A stretch of DNA of 20,064 nucleotides from contig CAYOBW010000125.1 of NCBI GenBank assembly GCA_964402115.1, forward strand, positions 1 through 20,064, in the 5' to 3' direction. The position numbers and the translations under genes are program-made. This document shows, piece after piece, positions 14,901 through 20,064 of this stretch (position 1 is its first letter; each line of letters starts with the position of its first letter). Below the pieces are notes generated by a model, which was given only the letters and a program-made list of their open reading frames with translations, was not told the DNA's origin and did not search any database. The stretch comes from CAYOBW01 sp964402115 (GTDB taxonomy: Bacteria > Verrucomicrobiota > Kiritimatiellia > UBA8416 > CAYOBW01).

Positions 14901-16876
14901 GCGTGGACCTGCACCGTGATGTATGCCAGGGGCGAAGACAGGTCGGGCCCCAGCACCCGCCCGGCGATGGCCCCGCCGTTGCCCAGGGTGGCGTCGATGC
15001 CGCTCACGTTCGCGGCGGCGGCCAGCGCGATGTCGGTCGCCGTTTCGCGCCGTACCGCGTTGTTGTGCCACTCGGTGGCATACACCCCCGCCGCCGTGTC
15101 CATGAAACGCAGGCGGTACGTCCCCGGCTTCAAACCCGCGAAGGCATACGTGCCATCCGCAGCCGTCGTGGCCGACGTTTCCTCTAACCAGTCTGCTCCG
15201 GAGCGTCGGAACGCGGTCACGTCAATGCCGGCGGCCGGCGTCGTACCGTTCGGTTGCCGCACCGTGCCCGAGAGGCGGGCGCCGCTCGCCAGCGACGCAT
15301 CGATGCCAGTGACCGTCGCCCCCGCCGCCACCGTGAAGCTGTTCGCGCTGGCGCCGTCGGGCTTGTCGTTGTACCACTCGGACGCATAGACGTCGCCGTG
15401 CCCGTGAATGAACTCGACCCGGTAGACACCGGCCGCAAGCCCGCCGACCGTGTAGGCGCCCGTGTCGTCGGAAAACCCGCTCCCGCTCCACACCCACGTT
15501 GTCCCGCTCTGGCGCTCCGCCACCACCGTGATGTTCGCGAGCGGGGTCGTGCCGTTCGGCCCCGTGAGCGAGCCGCGGATCTTCGCGCCGGTCCCCAGGG
15601 AGACGTCCTTGCCGCTCGCCGTCGCCCCGGCGGTCACGGCGATGGCCGTCGCGCTCGCGCCGTCCGCGGCATTGTTGAACCACTCGGCGGCGTAAGCGCC
15701 TGTCCCGTCGGTGAACCGCAGGCAGTACGACGCGGCCGGCAGGCTCCCGATCGAGTAGGTGCCGTCGCTCCCCGTGAACGCGGTGCTCTGGTAGAGCTGC
15801 ACCAGCGCGCTGCCGGACTTGTAGTGAACCTCCACCATGACGCCGTTCACCGCCGTCGTGCCGTCCGGCCCCGTCACCTTGCCCGTGATGCGCCCGGCCA
15901 GGCCGAGCGTGGCGTTGATCCCAGGAACCGTCGTGGTCGGCGGCACGTTGACCCCGTTGGCCAACTCCTCGAACGGCTTGTCGTTGTACCACTCCGTCGC
16001 GTAGGTTCCGCCCCAGACGCTGAAGCTCACCCGGTAGACACCCGTCGGCACTCCGCCGAGCGTGTAGGTCCCGTCGCTGCCGGTGCTCCTCCCGGATGCC
16101 TCGTAAAAGCCCTGCCACCAGCTCCCGGTCCAGCGCTGGAGTCCCACATTCACGTCACGGAGCGGAGAGCCGTCGGGCCCTTTCACCAGGCCCGAGATGC
16201 GGGACCCCGGCGCCAGGGCGGCGTTGATGTCGGGAATGGTGACAGATGTGCCGACGGTGACGCCCTGCGCCGTGTCGATGCTGTCGCTGTCGTTATAGTA
16301 CTCGGCCACGTAGTTGCCGTTGTCGTCCTCGAAGCCCACCCGGTAGGTGTTCGCGGCCAGCCCGCCAACCGTGTAGCGTCCGGCTGCGTCCGTCGTGCCC
16401 GTGGAGACTCGGTCCCACCAGGAGCCGTTATAGGCATAGGCCCAGACCGTGACGCCGGAGATCGTCGTAACCCCGTCGAGCGCCGTGACCTTGCCCGTAA
16501 TCCTGGAAGCGGGCGCCAGGACGGCACTGATGCCGGAGCGCGTCTCGTTGACGCCCAGGACCAGGCTCGTGGCACTGGAGCTACCAGCGGCATTGTCGTA
16601 GTACTCGGCCACGTAGTTGCCATTGGGGTCGGTGAAACTGACCCGGTAGGTCTTCGCTGCCAGGTTCAGCAGTTGGTAGTTGCCGCTGGCATCGGTGGTG
16701 GTCAGCCCCACGTTGCCCCACCACCCGCCCTCGTCACGCCACAGGTCCACCCTGACGCCGGCAATGCCCGCGCCCCCTGCATTCGTGACGCGCCCCGCTA
16801 TCGACGAGAGCGCCAGCGCCTGCCCCGCCAGCATCGCCAGTACTGCCGCCATTCCACACAACAGCCACCGTTTCAT
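8927..16876 (-). CDS. Giant secreted repeat protein (nine ~102-residue β-repeats, MORN-type repeats, β-propeller-like region, CARDB, Ca-binding loops)
   Basis: This encodes 2,649 residues. The start is ATG 16876, with AGGAGGA just upstream and a textbook signal peptide MKRWLLCGMAAVLAMLAGQALA; a frame-open extension to 16945 lacks both. Rough order: nine repeats of about 102 residues (22-935) of the carboxypeptidase-regulatory/Cna-B type, each with [IL].G.V....G and YRV.F.D..G.Y..E[WY]Y[ND]. Next is a run of MORN-2/YwqK-type repeats (about 950-1300, G.W..Y...G pattern) and another regulatory-like β-domain (about 1395-1475). A glycine-rich region with few recognisable marks follows (about 1590-1850). 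Then come a β-propeller-like stretch (about 1925-2295), two CARDB domains (about 2297-2510), two DxDxDG calcium loops (DQDGDGMDD, DTDGDGAPDK, about 2515-2560) and a C-terminal β-domain. There is no sorting tail or membrane anchor. It is probably extracellular or cell-surface; ligand unknown. A weak promoter-like TTGCTG-N17-GATAAG lies at 16945-16917. Confidence 0.9.
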   Translation of the reverse strand: MKRWLLCGMAAVLAMLAGQALALSSIAGRVTNAGGAGIAGVRVDLWRDEGGWWGNVGLTTTDASGNYQLLNLAAKTYRVSFTDPNGNYVAEYYDNAAGSSSATSLVLGVNETRSGISAVLAPASRITGKVTALDGVTTISGVTVWAYAYNGSWWDRVSTGTTDAAGRYTVGGLAANTYRVGFEDDNGNYVAEYYNDSDSIDTAQGVTVGTSVTIPDINAALAPGSRISGLVKGPDGSPLRDVNVGLQRWTGSWWQGFYEASGRSTGSDGTYTLGGVPTGVYRVSFSVWGGTYATEWYNDKPFEELANGVNVPPTTTVPGINATLGLAGRITGKVTGPDGTTAVNGVMVEVHYKSGSALVQLYQSTAFTGSDGTYSIGSLPAASYCLRFTDGTGAYAAEWFNNAADGASATAIAVTAGATASGKDVSLGTGAKIRGSLTGPNGTTPLANITVVAERQSGTTWVWSGSGFSDDTGAYTVGGLAAGVYRVEFIHGHGDVYASEWYNDKPDGASANSFTVAAGATVTGIDASLASGARLSGTVRQPNGTTPAAGIDVTAFRRSGADWLEETSATTAADGTYAFAGLKPGTYRLRFMDTAAGVYATEWHNNAVRRETATDIALAAAANVSGIDATLGNGGAIAGRVLGPDLSSPLAYITVQVHAFYGTDWSLVGEVLTGADGRYRVGGLRTGNYRVAFIAGSGFHLQEWYNDRPDVTSAEDVAVVEGTTTDNINCALGEAMVKASIAGTVTRAGGTTRLGGIRVTLDQRDAEGVWSTVASTWTGFEGTYWLPNLDAGTYRVGFADPLGMYVAEWYDNEATAGAATVLTVEDGQKVQGVDAVLAINATVKASLAGLVTGPNGTTPLGGIQVDVERLEGGAWLPAATVWTAPSGRYQVRDLSAGTNRIQFSDLTGVYTNEWYNNAATADAAQRVVANPGDFLVDLNASLQLASPDGIIFEDYFYDPPANTMLQSHWTIRVVNQTNREPLAVMEYYRNGNTKQGGRFRDDAHRHGLCSYWYEDGRLQTRGLFANDQPDGEWTTLHSNAVIAVRGVYVMGKEEGVWIWRYTNSVLQETCQYLHGLRHGSNRFWRVDGTPRLEFTYVSDELNGPSRNWYTNGVLASAGNLNVHGPDGVWRFWHDNGLLSSLVEFRDGAELNSHVYSYQYGTGGTLGVSEDRYYTVRDGFDYLQKKTEYHRDGELKAVWTYVDDVLQGQQVGYHVNGLKEWAMRYEDGVKWGLDAKWFDSGQVYQIQYWVDGTLTGPCARWNMDGSVSFTGTYNGNGRLHGVVHSWYEERKWSGISWGITSQVYVAMTVVDGTAFGPYERRDVYSEEGWSQYGRWTYMKGRVEVYVPEHYTAGEPHPGTVGTWLYQKCLENGTVTSARVNWGPGLGGPPPYREVPPGEREVQGTVQDGKRGGLLADVTITVGNETTTTGGFGKYGVRLGSSHSFALPFTVKASKPGYFSSEETVNLKSMAVGYAHFKLMPIEPLGTPVITKVISQRGDVFIGGVPLPNIYTVRVEWNGANPNKLIIEKNRLVSEVIPDTKGGVFAFDMGSDFTPSLDPNLNTILVTAVTTAGKKSEPYRLNPVVMPKPLWMIQNDWALRLMALTKDPGATYAFGLKVPNPAWKFDVSDWLPASAKNALKNLPVVGGDYKVLETQFSFNAEYKTDGSSKLALSGEAGFIAGGKGIMGQAKGTGGVEFVPGEGLCWTGTEIYVNLQGVVESELTPIQLCPPLAAAATLPFVGEVLVRWSGAVEVKSVVTFGFGATAEFNSRKNPSPPWFVSFKPEILGSGSLVFSAKPIVGLEAEVSATAAAKLVFVMFPWSDLGVDRGECELSAKAAFVIRGYRTEFEGRQVFAFPSPTNSTESLALALDGGLVGSEALAMPPPLATFAPIPRDFLKHGPYSRFAARDPRRVALAAAPGAVEDRVIENVYPYAQPSIAVQNGQTAIAAVFFDAADPTLQATDIGVVMHDGTTYAAPVLAINDTRAEFAPTVAFDVAGRVVCAWERVKDPAFEGTNLTEMVPELEIVTASFDPGSARWSAPVALTDNACLDQAPVLQRGFDGSLFLAWQSNPANELMGTTNAPSALHYALWDAGAGAFGPVETLPNRLTNAATVRVAYDGTEARIVYMQDMDGDLATADDGELFGQTLAGGVWSAPERLTDNTVPDNAPNLLYRAAGAPELLWQQNSNVVRMADWPTLTAAVVRTNSASFTFGDAQFVAAPAGRLAMVWQDCDGVNPDLYYSIYDTDLNAWSLDRRLTQDVELEKGTVAAFASDGQLNLAYIKKNMTNEFTDLYHTMHTLHYDLAVEGGAVSVEPALPAPGQAVLLRCRVRNAGDLALAGAVASFYTGDPALGGGFIGNALVTQAVFRAGDAAVAELAWTVPPDGSVRSVFVILDVDGLVPERDEVNNTGEYVFLRPDLEARSLRVEDLGDGQVELIARIYNNGTAEARDVPVLFRGDGQVLETNLVANIPTGMCVEVTCTTWAEWSFTNLPGLAEVVVDDERVLAESNEDNNVASVRVRLGSDQDGDGMDDQWERFHFHALYPTGTDDTDGDGAPDKREYESQTNPRLAESVLACTIGPPDAEGAVTLTWSATPGVTYQPQWRDDLLGAEWGNLGATVTAVASTATATDRPPVGNTTRYYRILVVTPARPR
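14126..16810 (-). repeat. Nine in-frame repeats of about 305-315 bp in the giant gene
   Basis: The codons for E[WY]YN recur near 14132, 14447, 14757, 15059, 15367, 15673, 15983, 16291 and 16596, a spacing of 302-315 bp. The repeats have diverged by substitution, but the most 5' two still share an identical stretch (GTACTCGGCCACGTAGTTGCC on the plus strand split around position 16300 and 16605). This suggests expansion by unequal recombination from one end. Confidence 0.8.
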
Positions 16877-17026
16877 GGGCGTCCTCCTGTGGTATTGGGA
16901 TCTGCGTCGTTCAGGCCTTATCGTTGCCCGATATTGCGTCAGCAAAACGCACTCGGGTTATACGGGATTGAAGCAGTTGCGAGAGCGAGCGTGTTGAGCA
17001 TACAGGGATACTGTGTCCCTACCTCC

Positions 17027-17047
17027 TAGTTTGAGATTCCCAAACTA
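17027..17047. repeat. AT-rich hairpin TAGTTTG-N7-CAAACTA
   Basis: A perfect 7-bp inverted repeat with a 7-nt loop lies about 150 bp upstream of the giant gene. It is unusually AT-rich for this sequence. It directly follows a weaker dyad (AGGGA/TCCCT, 17004-17020). It could be an operator or a remnant of an inserted element. Confidence 0.4.
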
Positions 17048-17155
17048 CGAGTGCGAACGCAAGCGGGATTTTTCGCGCCCGTACGCATGGTGGCCGAAGA
17101 CCGCCTGCAGGCGTATGGCACGCAGCGGCCCCCTCCGCGCGAGGGCGCGCACCGC

Positions 17156-17203
17156 TAACATGCCGAGACTGCCGCCGGTCTCTTCGCGCTCGACGGGACG
17201 GCC
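17156..17203. repeat. Dispersed intergenic repeat, copy 2 (48-bp core)
   Basis: This matches 1675-1722 at 42 of 48 positions. It carries GAGACTG/CGGTCTC, pairing over 7 bp with one wobble. The similarity to copy 1 also covers the GC-rich stretch to the left from about 17127. Confidence 0.7.
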
Positions 17204-17240
17204 CGGGAGGACCGTCCTACGCGGAAACCAGCGGGACGGA

Positions 17241-17263
17241 CAGCGGGCGCTACGAACCCGCTG
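17241..17263. repeat. Hairpin with GCTACGA loop, copy 2
   Basis: CAGCGGG (17241-17247) and CCCGCTG (17257-17263) enclose CGCTACGAA. The loop core GCTACGA is shared with 2391-2397, while the stems differ yet remain complementary. Confidence 0.5.
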
Positions 17264-17320
17264 CCTTGCGGGCGCCGAAAAGCGCCAGCATGGGAATCGC
17301 GGATTTCTTGCCGGAAACGC

Positions 17321-17350
17321 TGGACGCCCTGTCCGGCGCTGGCCTATGAT
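17321..17350 (+). promoter_or_regulatory. Candidate promoter for the ETF-QO gene
   Basis: TGGACG (17321-17326), an 18-nt spacer and TATGAT (17345-17350) match sigma-70 boxes at 4 of 6 and 5 of 6. The start would be near 17357, about 70 nt before the ATG at 17426. Confidence 0.45.
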
Positions 17351-17425
17351 CCGGACCCTTGTCGTGCGCGGGGCAGCACTGCCCGGCAGCCACATCGAGA
17401 TCAGAGGACGAAAGGAGCGTGGCGG

Positions 17426-19066
17426 ATGGAACGGGATTCAATGGAGTTCGATATCCTTTGTGTCGGTTGCGGCGTGGCGACGCTCTCCACCGTGCTGCGG
17501 CTGCTGCACCGGGTCAAGGCCGAAGGTGGCGACAAGGCCCCGCCCACCGTGCTGGTCATCGACAAGGGCGCCAGCGTGGGTGCGCATGTTCTCTCGGGCG
17601 CCGTCATGGATCCCGGCCCGCTTACCGAACTCCTCGGCGCGGAGGCGTTCAAGCAGCTGCCCGTCAGCGCGACGATCCACACCGAGAGCTTCCGGCGCCT
17701 GAGCGCGGGCGGCTCGCTGAAGCTGCCCTGGGTTCCGCCCGTCATGCAGGCGCACGGCTACCCGATCATGTCCCTCTCCGCGGTCACGCAACACCTGGCG
17801 AAGCTGTGCGAAGCGGCCGGCGCCGAGGTCTACTGCGGCTTCGTCGGCAGTGAGTTGCTGGAGGAGCAGGGCCGGATCACCGGCGTGCGCGTCGGCGACA
17901 AGGGCATCGACAAACTGGGCAACAAGCGCTCGAACTTCGAGCCCGGCCCCGACCTGCTGGCCAAGGTCGTCGTCCTGGGCGAAGGCGCCTGCGGGCTGCT
18001 CTCCGAGAAGCTCATCCAGGACCGCAACCTGCGCGGAGCCAACCCGCAGACCTACGCCGTGGGCGTCAAGGAACTGATCGAGACGCCCGCGCAGCCCGGC
18101 CGCGGCGGCACGATCATGCACACGTTCGGCTACCCGCTGGACTACTTCACTTACGGCGGCGGCTTCATCTACTGCATGAGCGATACGCTGACCGCCATCG
18201 GCCTGGTCACCGCGCTCGACTACCGCAACCCGACGCTTAACCCGCACGACCAGTTCCGGCTCTTCAAGCTACATCCCGCGGTGAAGCCCTTCATCGCCGG
18301 CGGCAAGGTCATCGAGTACGGCGCGAAAGTGCTGCCCGAAGGCGGGTTCAACTCGGTGCCCACGCTGGTCACCGACGGCGCCCTGCTTGTCGGCGACAGC
18401 GCGGGCCTGCTGGACTCCCTGCGCCTCAAGGGCGTGCACCTCGCCGTGCAATCCGGAATCGCCGCGGGCGATGCGCTCTTCGCCGCCTGGCAGAAGGACG
18501 ACTACTCGACCGCCGCGCTGAATCAGTACCCCGCGCGGCTGCAGGAGTCCGCCGCCTGGAAGCAGATGCGGAAGATCCGCAACGTGCGCGCCAGCTTCAC
18601 GCACGGCATGCTACCGGGCATGGCGGCCTCGGGCATGAGTGTCTTCACGGGCGGGATGCTGCCGCCCGGCCGGCTGGCGCTGCACGTCGATGCCGACGTT
18701 TTGAAGAACAAGGACGCCGTCACGCCCTGTCCGCCGGTGCCGAAGTGCGACGAGAAGGACGCGGCGCTGCAGCTGGATCGCCTGTCGGATCTCTACTGCT
18801 CGAAGACCCACCACGAGGAGAACCAGCCGAGCCACCTCAAGATCCTGGATGCCGAAAAGTGCAAGAGCTGCATCAAGCAATACGGCGCGCCCTGCACGCT
18901 GTTCTGCCCGGCGCAGGTCTACGGGCTGGCCGAGGACGGCGAGAGCATTCGCGTGGATTTCTCGAACTGCCTGCACTGCAAGACGTGCCAGATCAAGGAC
19001 CCGTTGCACAACATCCGCTGGACCGCCCCCGAGGCGGGTGGCGGTCCGCGCTACATGCGGATGTAG
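17426..19066 (+). CDS. Electron transfer flavoprotein:quinone oxidoreductase (ETF-QO)
   Basis: This encodes 546 residues. ETF-QO moves electrons from reduced ETF through FAD and one [4Fe-4S] cluster to membrane quinone, linking acyl-CoA and amine dehydrogenases to respiration. Diagnostic segments are the N-terminal FAD loop (FDILCVGCGVATLS), VGAHVLSGAVMDPGPLTELL (51-70), the quinone/FAD region YGGGFIYCMSDTLTAIGLVTAL, and GALLVGDSAGLLDSLRLKGVHLA. The C-terminal cluster ligands are Cys494 in CTLFCPAQVY and Cys515, 518 and 521 in CLHCKTCQIKDP. The loop between the first and second ligand is four residues shorter than in the human enzyme as I recall it. The third Gly of GxGxxG is Thr19, a mild oddity. 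AGGAG 8 nt upstream supports ATG 17426 over ATG 17441. No ETF subunit genes lie in this window. It is convergent with glyA, with 4 bp between stops. Confidence 0.92.
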   Translation: MERDSMEFDILCVGCGVATLSTVLRLLHRVKAEGGDKAPPTVLVIDKGASVGAHVLSGAVMDPGPLTELLGAEAFKQLPVSATIHTESFRRLSAGGSLKLPWVPPVMQAHGYPIMSLSAVTQHLAKLCEAAGAEVYCGFVGSELLEEQGRITGVRVGDKGIDKLGNKRSNFEPGPDLLAKVVVLGEGACGLLSEKLIQDRNLRGANPQTYAVGVKELIETPAQPGRGGTIMHTFGYPLDYFTYGGGFIYCMSDTLTAIGLVTALDYRNPTLNPHDQFRLFKLHPAVKPFIAGGKVIEYGAKVLPEGGFNSVPTLVTDGALLVGDSAGLLDSLRLKGVHLAVQSGIAAGDALFAAWQKDDYSTAALNQYPARLQESAAWKQMRKIRNVRASFTHGMLPGMAASGMSVFTGGMLPPGRLALHVDADVLKNKDAVTPCPPVPKCDEKDAALQLDRLSDLYCSKTHHEENQPSHLKILDAEKCKSCIKQYGAPCTLFCPAQVYGLAEDGESIRVDFSNCLHCKTCQIKDPLHNIRWTAPEAGGGPRYMRM

Positions 19067-19070
19067 CGGT

Positions 19071-20064
19071 TCAGGGCACCGCGAAGCCCGCGCAGAAGTC
19101 GCGGACTTCCGCGCGCACGCGCTGCAGCAGCGCCGCGTCCTGCGTGTTGTGCAGGACGCGGTCAATGCAGTCGCCGATGAAGCGCATCTCGTTCTCGCCC
19201 ATGCCGCGCGATGTCACGGAGGGCGTGCCGATGCGGATCCCCGACGTGACAAACGGGCTCTGCTTGTCGAACGGAATCGCGTTCTTGTTCACGATGATGC
19301 CGGCCTTGTCCAGCGCCAGCGCGGCGTCCTTGCCCGTGAGCCCCTTGCCGGTCAGGTCCACCAGCATCAGGTGATTCTCGGTCCCGCCCGACACCAGCCG
19401 GAAGCCGCCTGCCTGCAGGCGCTCCGCCAGCACGGCGGCGTTGCGCACCACCTGCGCACCGTAGGCTTTGAACGACGGCTGCAGCGCCTCGCCGAAGCAA
19501 ACCGCCTTGGCCGCGATCGTGTGCATGAGCGGGCCGCCCTGCAGGCCGGGAAACACCTGTCGGTCAAGCTCCTTGGCGAACGCCTCGCGGCACAGCACCA
19601 GGCCGCTGCGCGGCCCGCGCAGGGTCTTGTGCGTCGTGGTCGTCACGAACTCCGCGTATGGCACCGGGCTCGGATGCACGCCCGCCGCCACCAACCCCGC
19701 CACGTGGGCCATGTCCACCATGAGCAGCGCCCCCACCGCGTCGGCGATGGCGCGGAAGCGGGGAAAATCCAGTATGCGGGGATACGCGCTGGCGCCTGCA
19801 ACGATCAGCTTCGGGCGGTGAGCCTCCGCGAGCCGCGCCACCTCGTCGTAGTCGATCAGTTCGTCCGTCGCGCTCACGCCGTAGGCGACGATCTTGAAGA
19901 GCCGACCGGAGAAATTCGCCGGGTTGCCGTGCGTCAGGTGACCGCCGTGCGCCAGGTTCATCGCGAGAATCGTGTCACCCGGCTGCAGGACGCTGAAGTA
20001 GACCGCCATGTTGGCGGAGCTGCCGCAGTGCGGCTGCACGTTCGCGTGGTCGGCCCCGTACAGC
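19071..20064 (-). CDS. glyA: Serine hydroxymethyltransferase, 5' end beyond the window
   Basis: GlyA interconverts serine plus tetrahydrofolate and glycine plus 5,10-methylene-tetrahydrofolate in the cytoplasm with PLP. The frame is open through the right edge (LYGADHANVQPHCGSSANMAVYF), so about 85-95 N-terminal residues are missing. The 331 visible residues include PHCGSSANMAVYFS, NLAHGGHLTHG, the PLP-pocket VDMAHVAGLVAAGVHPSP, the Schiff-base lysine in TTTTHKTLRGPRSG, FPGLQGGPLMHTIAAKAV, and SGIRIGTPSVTSRGMGE near the C-terminus. GPRSG replaces the more usual GPRGG. The stop is 4 bp from the ETF-QO stop with no separate terminator visible. Confidence 0.95.
   Translation of the reverse strand, partial: LYGADHANVQPHCGSSANMAVYFSVLQPGDTILAMNLAHGGHLTHGNPANFSGRLFKIVAYGVSATDELIDYDEVARLAEAHRPKLIVAGASAYPRILDFPRFRAIADAVGALLMVDMAHVAGLVAAGVHPSPVPYAEFVTTTTHKTLRGPRSGLVLCREAFAKELDRQVFPGLQGGPLMHTIAAKAVCFGEALQPSFKAYGAQVVRNAAVLAERLQAGGFRLVSGGTENHLMLVDLTGKGLTGKDAALALDKAGIIVNKNAIPFDKQSPFVTSGIRIGTPSVTSRGMGENEMRFIGDCIDRVLHNTQDAALLQRVRAEVRDFCAGFAVP

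Larger units (their letters stand above)
16877..17425. other. Divergent intergenic region with repeats
   Basis: About 550 bp separate the giant gene and the ETF-QO gene, which diverge. The region holds two short hairpins (17004-17020 and 17027-17047), copy 2 of the dispersed repeat, the second GCTACGA-loop hairpin and a candidate promoter. No gene is supported within it. Confidence 0.6.

Noticed and set aside
14000..16876. Reading the N-terminal repeats as a separate gene from the MORN and propeller regions
   Set aside because: The frame is open without interruption and no internal ribosome binding site or signal peptide is seen at the domain boundaries.
8684..17029. Very long plus-strand reading frames (8684-11389, 12554-15187, 15254-17029) opposite the giant gene
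   Set aside because: They are antisense shadows in high-GC DNA. Their translations are Arg/His/Val/Pro-rich without domains, whereas the minus strand gives a signal peptide, regular repeats and known domains.

Overview
This window is a high-GC, protein-dense stretch of chromosome from a Gram-negative bacterium. It carries the lipid A genes lpxI and lpxB. It also has a secreted DUF1080 (3-keto-disaccharide hydrolase type) protein, a stand-alone glycogen-binding (CBM48-like) protein and a 2,649-residue secreted multi-repeat protein with calcium-binding DxDxDG loops. That combination fits the PVC group (Kiritimatiellota, Lentisphaerota or Verrucomicrobiota). This placement is inference from gene content; no phylogenetic marker is present to prove it.

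Layout: (1) Positions 1-2440 are gene-poor. They hold two small minus-strand membrane protein genes of unknown function, a 28-bp exact direct repeat, a tRNA-Arg(CCT) fragment that breaks off after the anticodon arm, intergenic palindromic repeats, and a small CBM48-like gene. (2) Positions 2488-4008 encode a cytoplasmic PAS-PAS-HisKA_3 histidine kinase with no response regulator beside it. It is followed by about 700 bp of non-coding DNA with a 75-nt hairpin element and the decayed C-terminal end of a four-helix-bundle (23S rRNA intervening protein family) gene. (3) Positions 4709-8687 run on the plus strand: a DUF1080 gene ending in a hairpin, a near-consensus promoter, then a probable operon of dihydroorotate-dehydrogenase-like protein, lpxI and lpxB. 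lpxI and lpxB overlap by ATGA. (4) Positions 8701-8913 hold five REP-type palindromes in alternating orientation (a BIME) between convergent lpxB and the giant gene. (5) Positions 8927-16876 on the minus strand are one giant gene. (6) Positions 16877-17425 are a divergent intergenic region with a second copy of a dispersed repeat and structured hairpins. (7) Positions 17426-19066 encode an electron-transfer-flavoprotein:quinone oxidoreductase, convergent with and 4 bp from a 5'-truncated glyA.

How the genes work together: lpxI and lpxB catalyse consecutive steps of lipid A synthesis (UDP-2,3-diacylglucosamine to lipid X, then to the disaccharide), so their translational coupling makes sense. 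ETF-QO and GlyA are central metabolism. The DUF1080 protein and the CBM48-like protein suggest saccharide handling. The giant protein looks like a cell-surface or extracellular protein built from three kinds of repeat.

The most interesting material is the architecture of the giant protein, the GTAG-headed REP/BIME array, a hairpin pair with an invariant GCTACGA loop and changing stem, the truncated tRNA, and the small-gene region with the 28-bp repeat. I found no clear defence system, CRISPR array, transposase or integrase.
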